A stretch of 64,000 bases of DNA from Ruminococcus sp. (GCA_003521625.1 DPHV01000044.1:11316-75315), one strand, 5' to 3'; counted from the first letter of the stretch, positions 35,194-44,315 are shown. Numbers and translations: made by a program. Notes: generated by a model not told the origin, from the sequence alone.

Positions 35194-36969
35194 ATGAAGG
35201 TGACCAAGGTTAAGAAAATAACAGCTGTTTTATGTGCTTTGCTTTGCGCAATCGGCAGTACTTTTATTTGCAGTGCGGCATCACAGAGATATACAATAAA
35301 CGAAATTGACGATATGGTTATATATCTGCCCGATGATATGACTGCAATTACACGTTCAAGCCAGAACACCGACAGATATTTTTCGGTATTCGGACTTAAC
35401 TATGACACCACTATGCAGAATTTTAAAAACGGCGATATTTATTTGCAGGGTATGGACAGTATGTCATCTGTTACGGTAACGGTTACTATGACAAAAACCG
35501 CCGACAGCAATAGCATAGGTAACTATAATCTGCTCGAAGCCGATAAGCTTTCACAGGTAAGCTCGAACTTCCTCAGTCAGAGCGAATACACCTCCTGCAC
35601 TCCCGATATGTCAGGAAAAATCGTCTGGCTGAATTTTGATACCAATGTTACAAGCAATGGTCTGTCAATCAGAGCGTATCAGGCTAACACCGTTTATGAC
35701 GGAATGAGCGTGAGCATTACACTCCAGAGAAATTCGGGCAATGTAACGCCGGAAGATTACGCTACGTTTACCGAGATAGTTTCTTCCGTAAGCTTTCTGA
35801 AAGAAAGCTCAATCGGAAGTATGATTCCATACATAATCATCGGTGCGTCGGTTTTTGTGATACTGCTGATAATTATCCTGATAATCATTGTTAAGCACAT
35901 TAAAAAGCGCAGAAAAAAGAACAGAAATGACAGGATTCTTGAGGAGCTTGCAGGAAAGTATACCTCTAAACGCAGAAGCAAACCTGCACAGGAAAATTCT
36001 GAATACAGCGTTTACGAGGACGAGAAGTTCGAAGAAAGTGAAAACGACAGCGAAGAAGAATACAGAATTGACAAAACCGAGATTGATTCCGAGGACTTCT
36101 TTAAGGGCGTTGAGCAGAACGACAACGAGGACGTTAAAATTTACAAGCCGTCGGAAAGAGAAGTTGACGACAGTGAAATTGAGGAAATACTGAATTTCAA
36201 GAGAATGTCTGATAAAAAAGCTGCCGCCGAAGCCGAGGAAAGCCTTGCAGAGGTGGTTTACAGCAACTCAAGCCACGCGGATAAAACAGAGATTGAAGAT
36301 ACTGAAGAAAGTGCAGAACCCGAAACAGCCGAGGAAGCTCCGACAGAAGAAGTCAAAGAAAAAACTGATATGGTTGCAGAGCTTGAGGACGGATTGTTCG
36401 GAGAGGCTGACGAAAACGATGAAGAGGATTACAACAACGACGAGGAGCTTGTCCGTCTGGAGGCAAAGCGTGTAAAGTTCAGGGACAGCGACGATTTCTT
36501 TGAGGAAGCTCCCAAAAAGACAATGGGCGTTATCAGCAGTAAGGAAATTCGTGACGCAGAGGATTTTGACGTAATCAATGAGGTTGAGGAGCGTGTAAAA
36601 GAGGTTGAAAAGCCCTCGCAGAACGCAGGCAAAAGCTTTGTTGAGGCTATGAAAAAGGTCGGCGGCGGAATAAAGTCGTTCGGAGTGCACTGCGGATATT
36701 TCTGCACAAATGTCAGCAGAATGATAAAGCGCAAGCACGCAATGAAAAAACGTCAGAAAGCCGAAGCGGAACGCCGTGAACGTGCAAGACAGAGAGCTGA
36801 AAGACAGAGGGCGCAAAGGCGTGAAATGGAAAACGGCGGACTTGTTCGGGTTCACAGCAGAAGCGAAAGCAGACCTGAACAGAACAGAATACCTGTTCAG
36901 CAAAGACGACCTTCTTCGCAACAGCGCCGTCCGCCAAATCCGCAGAACAGAAATAACAGGCGCAGATAA
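35194..36969 (+). CDS. Unknown single-pass membrane protein with charged cytoplasmic tail
   Basis: 591 residues, family not recognised. A signal peptide (about 1-30, hydrophobic AVLCALLCAIG, likely cleavage after CSA) is followed by an external domain (about 31-205), one transmembrane segment (about 211-236, IIIGASVFVILLIIILIII), a stop-transfer KHIKKRRKKNR, a strongly acidic low-complexity region (about 268-440, Glu/Asp rich), and a basic, Arg/Gln/Pro-rich C terminus (about 515-591). The opposing charged tails suggest a scaffold, or an electrostatic or nucleic-acid contact; this is inference. GGGGGAAATG precedes the start. pyrC begins 18 bp later, so the two may share a transcript by chance of position. 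Confidence 0.8.
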   Translation: MKVTKVKKITAVLCALLCAIGSTFICSAASQRYTINEIDDMVIYLPDDMTAITRSSQNTDRYFSVFGLNYDTTMQNFKNGDIYLQGMDSMSSVTVTVTMTKTADSNSIGNYNLLEADKLSQVSSNFLSQSEYTSCTPDMSGKIVWLNFDTNVTSNGLSIRAYQANTVYDGMSVSITLQRNSGNVTPEDYATFTEIVSSVSFLKESSIGSMIPYIIIGASVFVILLIIILIIIVKHIKKRRKKNRNDRILEELAGKYTSKRRSKPAQENSEYSVYEDEKFEESENDSEEEYRIDKTEIDSEDFFKGVEQNDNEDVKIYKPSEREVDDSEIEEILNFKRMSDKKAAAEAEESLAEVVYSNSSHADKTEIEDTEESAEPETAEEAPTEEVKEKTDMVAELEDGLFGEADENDEEDYNNDEELVRLEAKRVKFRDSDDFFEEAPKKTMGVISSKEIRDAEDFDVINEVEERVKEVEKPSQNAGKSFVEAMKKVGGGIKSFGVHCGYFCTNVSRMIKRKHAMKKRQKAEAERRERARQRAERQRAQRREMENGGLVRVHSRSESRPEQNRIPVQQRRPSSQQRRPPNPQNRNNRRR

Positions 36970-36986
36970 TCAGTGGCGGTGATAAG

Positions 36987-38255
36987 ATGAAAGATTTACT
37001 GATAAAAAATGCAACAGTCGTTTCTCCTGCCGATAAAATCAGCGGCAGATATGATATTCTTGTAAGAAACGGAAAGATTGCGCAAATCGGAGAGAATTTG
37101 AGCTTTGACGGCGAAGCTATAAACGCCGAAGGGCTTTACGCAATACCGGGACTTGTCGATATGCACGTTCATCTTCGTGACCCCGGTCAGACGCAGAAAG
37201 AGGACATTTTTACAGGCTGTCGTGCGGCGGCGGCAGGTGGAGTTACAAGTCTGCTTGCAATGCCGAACACTACGCCTGCAACCGACAGCGGCGAGGTTGT
37301 AAGGTATATTCTTGACAAGGCAAAGGACGCTGACGCAAATGTCTATGTTGCGGCGAGCATTACAAAGGGTCTCAAAAGCTTAGAGCCTACTGATATTGAG
37401 GAGCTGAAAAACGCAGGTGCAATCGCACTTACCGACGACGGCAGACCTGTTGAAAACACGAGGCTTTTAAGCGACGCTATGAAAAAAGCTCCGCTTTACG
37501 GTATGCACGTTGTTGCCCACTGCGAGGATTTGTATCTTGCAGACGGCGGCAAAATCAACGAGGGCGAGGTTTCCGAAAAGCTCGGTGTAAAGGGAATCCC
37601 TGCTTCGGCAGAGGATTGCGGCACGGCAAGGGAGATTGCCCTTTCGGCGGCGCTTGACGTTCCCGTTCACATCTGCCACGTCAGCACAAAGACGAGTGTT
37701 GAGCTTATCAGGGACGCTAAAAACAGGGGCGTGAAGGTTACGGCGGAAACTGCTCCGCACTACTTTTCGCTTAACGACAGGGAGCTTTTGCGTGGCGACG
37801 CAGATTTCAGAATGAATCCGCCTTTGCGCACGATTGCGGATATGGACGAGATTATCAACGGCTTGCTCGACGGCACGCTTGACGCAATTGCAACCGACCA
37901 CGCACCGCACACCGTTGAGGACAAGGCTGATTTTGTTAATGCTCCAAACGGCTCAATCGGTATGGAAACTTCACTTGCGGTGGGAATTACCTGCCTTGTA
38001 AAGCGTGGCTTACTAAGCTTTGAACAGCTTGTCGAAAAGATGAGCGTAAACCCTGCAAGAATACTCGGAATCAACGCAGGGACGCTTGCTGTGGGCGCGC
38101 CTGCCGACATAGCGCTGGTTGACCTTGACGAGGAGTGGGTTGTTGACGTTGACAAGCTCCACGGCAAGAGCAAGAATACTCCGTTTAAGGGCAGACGTCT
38201 TTGCGGTAAGGTCAAAAAGACAATCCTCGGCGGAAAAATCGTTTTTGATGAATAA
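36987..38255 (+). CDS. pyrC: Dihydroorotase
   Basis: Closes carbamoyl-aspartate to dihydroorotate in pyrimidine synthesis. 422-residue class I enzyme: DMHVHLRDPGQTQKED (zinc-binding HxH), CHVST, TAETAPHYF, and DHAPHT (catalytic Asp). C-terminal KKTILGGKIVF is typical. pyrF lies 1.7 kb downstream but a repeat and two other genes intervene. Confidence 0.95.
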   Translation: MKDLLIKNATVVSPADKISGRYDILVRNGKIAQIGENLSFDGEAINAEGLYAIPGLVDMHVHLRDPGQTQKEDIFTGCRAAAAGGVTSLLAMPNTTPATDSGEVVRYILDKAKDADANVYVAASITKGLKSLEPTDIEELKNAGAIALTDDGRPVENTRLLSDAMKKAPLYGMHVVAHCEDLYLADGGKINEGEVSEKLGVKGIPASAEDCGTAREIALSAALDVPVHICHVSTKTSVELIRDAKNRGVKVTAETAPHYFSLNDRELLRGDADFRMNPPLRTIADMDEIINGLLDGTLDAIATDHAPHTVEDKADFVNAPNGSIGMETSLAVGITCLVKRGLLSFEQLVEKMSVNPARILGINAGTLAVGAPADIALVDLDEEWVVDVDKLHGKSKNTPFKGRRLCGKVKKTILGGKIVFDE

Positions 38256-38280
38256 TAGAATTAATAAAACGTAGGTGAAA

Positions 38281-38443
38281 GCACCAAGCCTTCCCTTGAG
38301 GGAAGGTGTCACAGCGATTTATCGCTGTGACGGAAGGGTGGTAGGGGAGAAGAACGTGAAAAAACAAGGATAAGTTCATCTCCACCCCTCAGTCATTTTG
38401 CAGGCAAAATGACAGCTCCCCTCAAAAAGGGGAGCCTTGGTGC
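38281..38443. repeat. Palindromic intergenic element with GCACCAAG ends
   Basis: 163 bp bounded by GCACCAAGCCTTCCC (38281) and, inverted, GGGGAGCCTTGGTGC (38429-38443). Internal hairpins: CTTCCCTTGAGGGAAG, CACAGCGATTTATCGCTGTG, CATTTTGCAGGCAAAATG and CCCCTCAAAAAGGGG. No T-run for termination. Its right end abuts the DUF559 gene. Similar GGGGAGC-type palindromes are widespread in gut Clostridia. Confidence 0.75.
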
Positions 38444-38472
38444 TGAATTTAAAGTTTGATTGTATATTAAAG

Positions 38473-38886
38473 ATGATTTTACCAAGAAATAAACAAAATC
38501 TGAATTTAGCAAAAGCATTAAGAAAAAATATGACAAAAGAGGAAAAACACCTCTGGTATGACTTTTTAAGAATTTGTCCGTTTCGTTTTCGCAGACAGGA
38601 ATTGATTGGAACCTATATTGCTGATTTTTATTGCGATAAAGCGATGTTAGTGATTGAAATTGACGGTTCACAGCATTATGAAGTTGATGCTTTGGAATAT
38701 GATCGAAAAAGGACAGATTATTTTAATTCACTTAACATAGAAGTTTTGAGATTCACAAATATTGAAGTGACCAAAAATTTTGATGGTGTATGTGAAGTGA
38801 TACTTTTAAATCTTAATAAACGTTTAAAATTTTTTAATGAACAAAATAAATTAAAAGGAGATAGATTTTATGGCACAGAAGGGTGA
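38473..38886 (+). CDS. DUF559 (Vsr-like endonuclease fold) protein
   Basis: 137-residue DUF559 protein: KNMTKEEKHLWYDFL, RFRRQELIGTYIADFYC, LVIEIDGSQHYE (the D-E-x-D-G-Q-H active-site-like block of Vsr/very-short-patch relatives), RTDYFNSLNIEVLRFTN and NFDGVCEVI. Function is not established in this family; a nuclease is inferred from the fold. AT-rich compared with both neighbours, directly beside the palindromic element, and overlaps the next gene by 17 bp: signs of insertion. The start at 38473 has no clear ribosome binding site. Confidence 0.78.
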   Translation: MILPRNKQNLNLAKALRKNMTKEEKHLWYDFLRICPFRFRRQELIGTYIADFYCDKAMLVIEIDGSQHYEVDALEYDRKRTDYFNSLNIEVLRFTNIEVTKNFDGVCEVILLNLNKRLKFFNEQNKLKGDRFYGTEG

Positions 38887-39850
38887 TTTGCTGTCGGTAA
38901 GACAGGACTTACGAGTAGTTGACGCAACAATCCGTGACGGCGGACTTTGCAACGATTTCAGATTTGACGACAAGTTTGTCAAGGACTTGTACGAGGCTAA
39001 CGTAAAAGCAGGCGTCGACTATATGGAGTTCGGCTACAAGGCTTCCAAGGAGATTTTTGACGAAAAGGATTTCGGCAAGTGGAAGTTCTGCAACGACGCT
39101 GACATCAGAAAAATTGTCGGCGACAACAAGACAAAGCTGAAAATTGCCGTTATGGCTGACGTTGGCAGAACTGATTTTGAAAAGGACATTATCCCCAAAA
39201 AGGACAGTCCGATTGACCTTATCAGAATTGCGACCTACATCAACACAATTCCTGCCGCTATTGAGATGATTGAGGACTGCGCTAAAAAGGGCTACGAAAC
39301 TACAATCAACATTATGGCTGTTTCAAAGGCAAGAACAGAGGATATTGTTACTGCGCTTGAAATTCTCGGACAGAGTCCCGTAAACGCTTTCTATATTGTT
39401 GACAGCTACGGCGCACTCTATCCCGAGGAGTCAAGAAAGCTTGCAGAGCTTTACTGCACAATCGCTGACAAATACAACAAGGCTGTAGGTATTCACGCAC
39501 ACAACAATCAGCAGCTTGCATTTGCAAATACAATCGAGGCTATGACTCAGGGCGTAAGCTACCTTGACGCTACCGTTGACGGAATGGGCAGAGGTGCAGG
39601 CAACTGCGCACTTGAGCTGTTGCTCGGCTTCCTCAAGAATCCGAAGTATAAGGTTACACCTATTCTCAAAATTATAGAGGAGCATACGCATAAGCTCAAA
39701 GAGGACGGCGTAAAATGGGGATATGATATTCCTTATATGCTCACAGGTCAGTTCAACACTCACCCCCGTCCTGCAATTTCGTTCGTAAAGGACGACAGAA
39801 AGGATTATTCACGCTTCAACAACGAGCTTTTTGATATAATCAACTCATAA
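38870..39850 (+). CDS. DRE-TIM (HMGL-like) aldolase family protein
   Basis: 326-residue TIM-barrel enzyme. VVDATIRDGGL is the DRE-TIM motif, GIHAHNNQQLAFANT supplies the HxH metal ligands, and VDGMGRGAGNCALELLL is the GxGxGNA-like loop. It resembles 4-hydroxy-2-oxovalerate aldolase relatives, but no meta-cleavage genes are near, so the substrate is unknown. AAAAGGAGAT precedes the ATG, inside the end of the DUF559 gene, suggesting the latter was inserted just upstream. Confidence 0.82.
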   Translation: MAQKGDLLSVRQDLRVVDATIRDGGLCNDFRFDDKFVKDLYEANVKAGVDYMEFGYKASKEIFDEKDFGKWKFCNDADIRKIVGDNKTKLKIAVMADVGRTDFEKDIIPKKDSPIDLIRIATYINTIPAAIEMIEDCAKKGYETTINIMAVSKARTEDIVTALEILGQSPVNAFYIVDSYGALYPEESRKLAELYCTIADKYNKAVGIHAHNNQQLAFANTIEAMTQGVSYLDATVDGMGRGAGNCALELLLGFLKNPKYKVTPILKIIEEHTHKLKEDGVKWGYDIPYMLTGQFNTHPRPAISFVKDDRKDYSRFNNELFDIINS

Positions 39851-39962
39851 AGGCAAATGTGGATTTACGTTTTCGTAGGGACACGGCGTGCCCTACGGTA
39901 ATATAGAAAACGTTGGAGTTATAAACAAATGACATAACGTACTAATAAAGGAGAAGTAGAAA

Positions 39963-40895
39963 ATGGCATTTGACAGACTTATTGAAAAAATTGCAGAAAT
40001 GCAGAACCCCACTGTTGCAGGTCTTGACCCGAAGCTTGACTATGTTCCTGCTTCAATCAAGGAAGCTTGCTTTGCAAAATACGGAAAAAATCTTGACGGA
40101 GCGGCTGCGGCACTCTTTGAGTTCAACAAGGCTCTGATTGATTCGCTTTGCGATATTGTTCCGGCAATCAAGCCGCAGGCTGCATATTATGAAATGTACG
40201 GTTGGCAGGGCGTAAAGGCTCTTTGCGACACAATCGCATATGCAAAGTCAAAGGGAATGTTTGTAATCACTGACGGCAAGCGCAACGACATCGGCACAAC
40301 TATGGAGGCTTATGCAACGGCTCACCTCGGCACAACCGATGTTGCAGGCGAGAGTGTTGACGCTTTCGGAGCAGACGCACTTACGGTAAACGGCTACCTC
40401 GGAACTGACGGTATCAAGCCGCTTGCAAGCGTTTGCAAGGAAAAGGATAAGGGTATTTTCGTGCTTGTAAAGACCTCGAACCCCAGCTCGGGCGAGCTTC
40501 AGGATATGAAGCTTGACACTGACGAAACCGTTTACGAGCATATGGGCAGAATGTGCGAGAACTGGGGAGAGGAGCTTATGGGCAAATACGGCTACTCGGC
40601 TGTCGGCGCAGTTGTCGGCGCAACCTATCCCGAACAGCTTAAAGAGATGAGAGCAAAGCTTCCGCATACATTCTTCCTCGTTCCCGGCTACGGCGCACAG
40701 GGCGGCGGTGCAGAGGACGTTAAAAATGCGTTTGACGAAAACGGACTCGGCGCAATCATCAATTCGAGCCGTGGAATTATGTGCGCATGGAAAAAGCAGA
40801 ACCTTACCGAAGAAGATTTTGCACAGGCGGCACGTACCGAAGCAATCAGAATGAGAGATGAAATCATAACAGCAATCGGAAAAATAACTAAATAA
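39963..40895 (+). CDS. pyrF: Orotidine 5'-phosphate decarboxylase (long form)
   Basis: Final step of UMP synthesis. 310 residues, the longer (type 2) PyrF form: VAGLDPKLDYVP, IKPQAAYYEMYG, FVITDGKRNDIGTT (catalytic Lys-Asp motif DxKxxDI), VPGYGAQGG (phosphate loop) and NSSRGIMCAW. AAAGGAGAAG precedes the start. The 112-bp upstream gap carries a short GTAGGGACACGGCGTGCCCTAC palindrome related to repeat blocks elsewhere. Confidence 0.94.
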   Translation: MAFDRLIEKIAEMQNPTVAGLDPKLDYVPASIKEACFAKYGKNLDGAAAALFEFNKALIDSLCDIVPAIKPQAAYYEMYGWQGVKALCDTIAYAKSKGMFVITDGKRNDIGTTMEAYATAHLGTTDVAGESVDAFGADALTVNGYLGTDGIKPLASVCKEKDKGIFVLVKTSNPSSGELQDMKLDTDETVYEHMGRMCENWGEELMGKYGYSAVGAVVGATYPEQLKEMRAKLPHTFFLVPGYGAQGGGAEDVKNAFDENGLGAIINSSRGIMCAWKKQNLTEEDFAQAARTEAIRMRDEIITAIGKITK

Positions 40896-40932
40896 CTATT
40901 TGATTTTTCTATGTACAAATTCGCCGTTATTG

Positions 40933-40961
40933 TTGACTTTGTTAAAATATAGGCGTATAAT
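40933..40961 (+). promoter_or_regulatory. Sigma-A promoter for serC-serA
   Basis: TTGACT (40933-40938) and TATAAT (40956-40961) with a 17-bp spacer, about 90 bp before serC. The leader has a short GGCAATG...CGTTGCC inverted repeat (40979-41006) but no T-box motif. Confidence 0.75.
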
Positions 40962-41050
40962 TTAAATGTTAAACTATAGGCAATGTTGTATAAAAATGCG
41001 TTGCCGAAAATAATTAAAATTCTTTAAATAAATCAAGGGAGATTTTAGAC

Positions 41051-42136
41051 ATGGCAAGAGTTTACAATTTTTCTGCAGGCCCGTCAATGTTACCTGAGTC
41101 TGTACTTAAAAAAGCAGCGGCTGAAATGCTCGACTACGAGGGCAGCGGCCAGAGCGTAATGGAGATGTCGCACCGCTCAAAAATTTACGGTACAATTATT
41201 GAGGGCGCAGAGGCTCTTTTAAGAGAGGTTATGAATATCCCCGACAACTACAAGGTGCTTTTCCTTCAGGGCGGTGCTTCAACACAGTTTGCCGCAATTC
41301 CTATGAACCTTATGACAAAAAGCGGTAAGGCTGACTATGTAATCACAGGTCAGTGGGCTAAAAAGGCTCATGCAGAGGCAGCTCGTTACGGCGAGGCTAA
41401 TGTTGTTGCTTCTTCGGCTGACAAGACTTTCTCATACATACCCAAGCTCGATCCTTCAACATTTACAAAGGACGCTGATTACTTCTATATTTGTATGAAC
41501 AATACTATCTACGGAACTGTATATAATGAGCTTCCCGATACGGGCGACGTTCCGCTTGTTGCAGATATTTCTTCCTGCATTCTGTCAAGACCGATTGACG
41601 TTTCAAAATTCGGCGTTCTTTATGCAGGCGCACAGAAGAATATGGCTCCCGCAGGCCTTACTGTTGTTATTGTTCGTGAGGACTTAATCGGCAATGCTAT
41701 GGATATTACTCCTACAATGCTCAACTGGAAAACTCACGCTGATAACGGCTCAATGTTCAACACTCCGCCCTGCTACACAATCTATATTGCTAAGCTCGTT
41801 TTAGAGTGGATTAAAAATGAAGTAGGCGGTCTTGACAAGATGTATGAGCTGAATAAGAAGAAGGCTGACCTCCTTTACGGTTTCCTCGACAGCTCCGAAA
41901 TGTTCAAGGGCACAGTTGTTCCCGAGGACCGTTCGCTTATGAACGTTCCGTTCGTAACAGGTGACGCTGACTTAGATGCAAAGTTTGTTAAGGAAGCAAC
42001 TGAAGCAGGCTTTGTAAACATCAAGGGTCACCGCAGTGTTGGCGGTATGAGAGCTTCAATCTACAACGCTATGCCTTATGAGGGCGTTGAAAAGCTCGTT
42101 GAGTTTATGAAGAAATTTGAAGCTGACAATAAATAA
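41051..42136 (+). CDS. serC: Phosphoserine aminotransferase
   Basis: Converts 3-phosphohydroxypyruvate to phosphoserine. 361 residues: NFSAGPSMLPESVL, MEMSHRSK, LFLQGGAS, and the PLP Lys in YAGAQKNMAPAG; C-terminal VGGMRASIYNAMP. AAGGGAG precedes the ATG. serA follows in 75 bp. Confidence 0.95.
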   Translation: MARVYNFSAGPSMLPESVLKKAAAEMLDYEGSGQSVMEMSHRSKIYGTIIEGAEALLREVMNIPDNYKVLFLQGGASTQFAAIPMNLMTKSGKADYVITGQWAKKAHAEAARYGEANVVASSADKTFSYIPKLDPSTFTKDADYFYICMNNTIYGTVYNELPDTGDVPLVADISSCILSRPIDVSKFGVLYAGAQKNMAPAGLTVVIVREDLIGNAMDITPTMLNWKTHADNGSMFNTPPCYTIYIAKLVLEWIKNEVGGLDKMYELNKKKADLLYGFLDSSEMFKGTVVPEDRSLMNVPFVTGDADLDAKFVKEATEAGFVNIKGHRSVGGMRASIYNAMPYEGVEKLVEFMKKFEADNK

Positions 42137-42159
42137 TTAAATTAATTTTCACAATTTTG

Positions 42160-42185
42160 CAGGGCAAGGGCTCACTCTTGCCCTG
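42160..42185 (+). other. Hairpin between serC and serA
   Basis: CAGGGCAAG (42160-42168) and CTTGCCCTG (42177-42185) can form 9 perfect pairs with an 8-nt loop. No T-run follows, and the serA ribosome binding site lies 10 nt further on. Could tune relative serA expression or stabilise serC mRNA. Confidence 0.5.
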
Positions 42186-42211
42186 ACATATATTAAAAAG
42201 GATTGATTACA

Positions 42212-43366
42212 ATGTTCAATATTCTGACATTAAATAAAATTTCAAGCATCGGCACAAGCCGTCTTGGCGAAAACTACACCTACGGCGACGACGTTCAGAA
42301 TCCCGATGCAGTGCTCGTAAGAAGTGCTTCAATGCACGAAATGGAGTTTGACAGCAATCTCCTCGCAATTGCAAGAGCAGGTGCAGGCACAAACAACATT
42401 CCAAAGGACAAATGTTCCGAACAGGGTATTGTTGTTTTCAACACTCCCGGTGCTAACGCAAACGCTGTTAAAGAGCTTGTTATCGCAGGTATGCTCCTTG
42501 CTTCAAGAAAGATTACAGAGGGTATCGACTGGGCTAAAACTCTCAAGGGCAACGGCGACGCTGTCGGCAAAATGGTTGAAAAGGGCAAGAGCCAGTTCGT
42601 TGGTCCCGAGCTTAAGGGCAAAACTCTCGGCGTAATCGGCCTCGGCGCAATCGGTATTCTTGTTGCTAACTGCGCAGTTGCTCTCGGTATGAAGGTTGTC
42701 GGCTTTGACCCGTTTATGTCCGTTCCCAACGCATTAAAGCTTGACCCCGCAATTAAGCTTATGAAGAGCAACGAGGAAGTTATGGTTAATTGTGATTATC
42801 TCACAATCCACGTTCCGCTCACCCCCGATACAAAGGACCTTGTTGACGCTGATATGATTGCAAAGATGAGAGACGGCGTTCGCATTCTCAACTTCAGCCG
42901 TGACGGTCTTGTAAATTCAACAGCAGTTCTTGAAGCACTCAAGAGCGGCAAGGTTGCAAAGTACGTTACCGACTTCGGTACAGACGATATTCTCGGCGAG
43001 GAGAACGTAATCTGTATGCCTCACCTCGGCGCATCAACTCCCGAAAGTGAAGAAAACTGCGCTGTTATGGCTTGCGACCAGGTTATGGAGTACCTCGAAA
43101 ACGGCAACATCATCAACTCTGTAAACTACCCCGCAATTTCACTTGCAAGAACAAGCGAGGGCGACACACGTTTCTGCGTAATGCACAAGAACGTTCCCGA
43201 GCTCCTCAAAAAAGTTCTTACAGAAATCAGCGGCAACGTTGAAAATATGCTCTCAAAGAGCAGAGGCGACTATGCTTACACAATCATTGACGTTGCAGGT
43301 GCAGATAAGGCTGATGCTGACAAGATTGCGGCAGTTGACGGTGTTATCAGAGTAAGAGCTATCTGA
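42212..43366 (+). CDS. serA: D-3-phosphoglycerate dehydrogenase
   Basis: First step of serine synthesis. 384 residues with substrate domain, NAD fold (GVIGLGAIGILVAN, VPLTPDTKDLV, LNFSRDGLV) and His-containing MPHLGASTPESEENC. A C-terminal ACT-like domain (about 310-384) suggests serine feedback. ATG at 42212 is used, as AAAAGGA lies 9 nt upstream, rather than TTG 42203. RDGLVN replaces the more common RGGLVD. Confidence 0.94.
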   Translation: MFNILTLNKISSIGTSRLGENYTYGDDVQNPDAVLVRSASMHEMEFDSNLLAIARAGAGTNNIPKDKCSEQGIVVFNTPGANANAVKELVIAGMLLASRKITEGIDWAKTLKGNGDAVGKMVEKGKSQFVGPELKGKTLGVIGLGAIGILVANCAVALGMKVVGFDPFMSVPNALKLDPAIKLMKSNEEVMVNCDYLTIHVPLTPDTKDLVDADMIAKMRDGVRILNFSRDGLVNSTAVLEALKSGKVAKYVTDFGTDDILGEENVICMPHLGASTPESEENCAVMACDQVMEYLENGNIINSVNYPAISLARTSEGDTRFCVMHKNVPELLKKVLTEISGNVENMLSKSRGDYAYTIIDVAGADKADADKIAAVDGVIRVRAI

Positions 43367-43403
43367 TTTTTCCAACGTAACATTGAATAAAATACAAAAA
43401 CTT

Positions 43404-43436
43404 ACGGCAGTTTCGGAATGTGAAACTGCCGTTTTT
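43404..43436 (+). terminator. Intrinsic terminator after serA
   Basis: ACGGCAGTTTC (43404-43414) pairs with GAAACTGCCGT (43422-43432), loop of 7 nt, then TTTTA. Confidence 0.9.
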
Positions 43437-43478
43437 AGTTGCATTATATTTGAGTTGTTAGTTGTAGAATGATAAATT

Positions 43479-44291
43479 TCAGATTTTTATTCCGAAAAGT
43501 CTTTTTGCATTTCTATACATTATGTTGTCGTAATCCTGTTTGCTTACCATAGTCTTAAACTCGTTGAAATACTGCTGATAAAGCGAACGGTCACCTTTTG
43601 GATTGTGCAAATAGGTGTCTTTGCCGTCAATCGGATTGTCCGAGCCGAAGAGGATTTTTTCACTGCCCCACTTATTTATAGCTTTTAGAGTGCTCTCAAC
43701 AGGCACCCAAGTTGTGTCGCCGTAGAGATTTGGTAACTTTCCGAGCAACTCGATAGCCTGACTGTTGTCAGTGCCCAAGTCCATATGCACCATTACAAAA
43801 TTTATTTCGGGGTGCTTTTTAGCCGCATTGTAAAGGCGGAGTGAATCCGCTTCTGGACAACCTCCCGTATGGGAAACAACGGGCAGGCTGTATTCTGCCG
43901 CTAATTTATACACCGATTCAAGCGATTCATCATCTGGTGCTGTCGTTGAATGAAAGGGGTGAAGCTTGAGTCCGTAAATTATATCCCTGTTATCAGCAAT
44001 CATTTTAATGAATTTTTCATCGGGGCGTTCCTGTCTGATTTTCAGCCATGGTAATACTCCGATTTTGTCGGAATTTGCTCTTGCAAATTCAAGAGTTTTT
44101 TCAAGAACGGCGTTCTGTGATTTCTGCAAATTCTGTGGAATCGGGTTGCCGTTGTGGTCGTTCTCGGCACATTCTATGTTTGAAACAAGAGAAAAATCAA
44201 TGCCGTACTTATCCATTGAGTAAAGCACGTTTTCGGGCGGCATATCGAAAACAAGCATTTTGCCAATGTGAACGTGTGTGTCAATTATCAT
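43479..44291 (-). CDS. Amidohydrolase-family (TIM-barrel) metal hydrolase
   Basis: 270-residue Amidohydro_2-type protein: DTHVHIG (metal HxH, residues 6 and 8), GLKLHPFHS, VVSHTGG, VHMDLG and LFGSDNPIDG (terminal Asp). Related proteins are hydrolases or decarboxylases on unknown small substrates. Convergent with serA across a terminator and downstream of the nfn genes but separated from them by another terminator. Confidence 0.82.
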   Translation of the reverse strand: MIIDTHVHIGKMLVFDMPPENVLYSMDKYGIDFSLVSNIECAENDHNGNPIPQNLQKSQNAVLEKTLEFARANSDKIGVLPWLKIRQERPDEKFIKMIADNRDIIYGLKLHPFHSTTAPDDESLESVYKLAAEYSLPVVSHTGGCPEADSLRLYNAAKKHPEINFVMVHMDLGTDNSQAIELLGKLPNLYGDTTWVPVESTLKAINKWGSEKILFGSDNPIDGKDTYLHNPKGDRSLYQQYFNEFKTMVSKQDYDNIMYRNAKRLFGIKI

Positions 44292-44315
44292 ATTATCACT
44301 GCTTTTTATTAATGT

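Noticed and set aside
36268..36921. 217-codon minus-strand frame opposite the 35194 membrane protein
   Set aside because: Phe/Cys/Leu-rich reverse reading of the acidic and basic repeats; no ribosome binding site or family motif.
38290..38443. Terminator after pyrC
   Set aside because: The stable palindromes lack a following T-run and belong to a repeat element with inverted ends.
40896..41050. T-box or serine-responsive riboswitch before serC
   Set aside because: Only a promoter and a short inverted repeat are visible; no T-box consensus.
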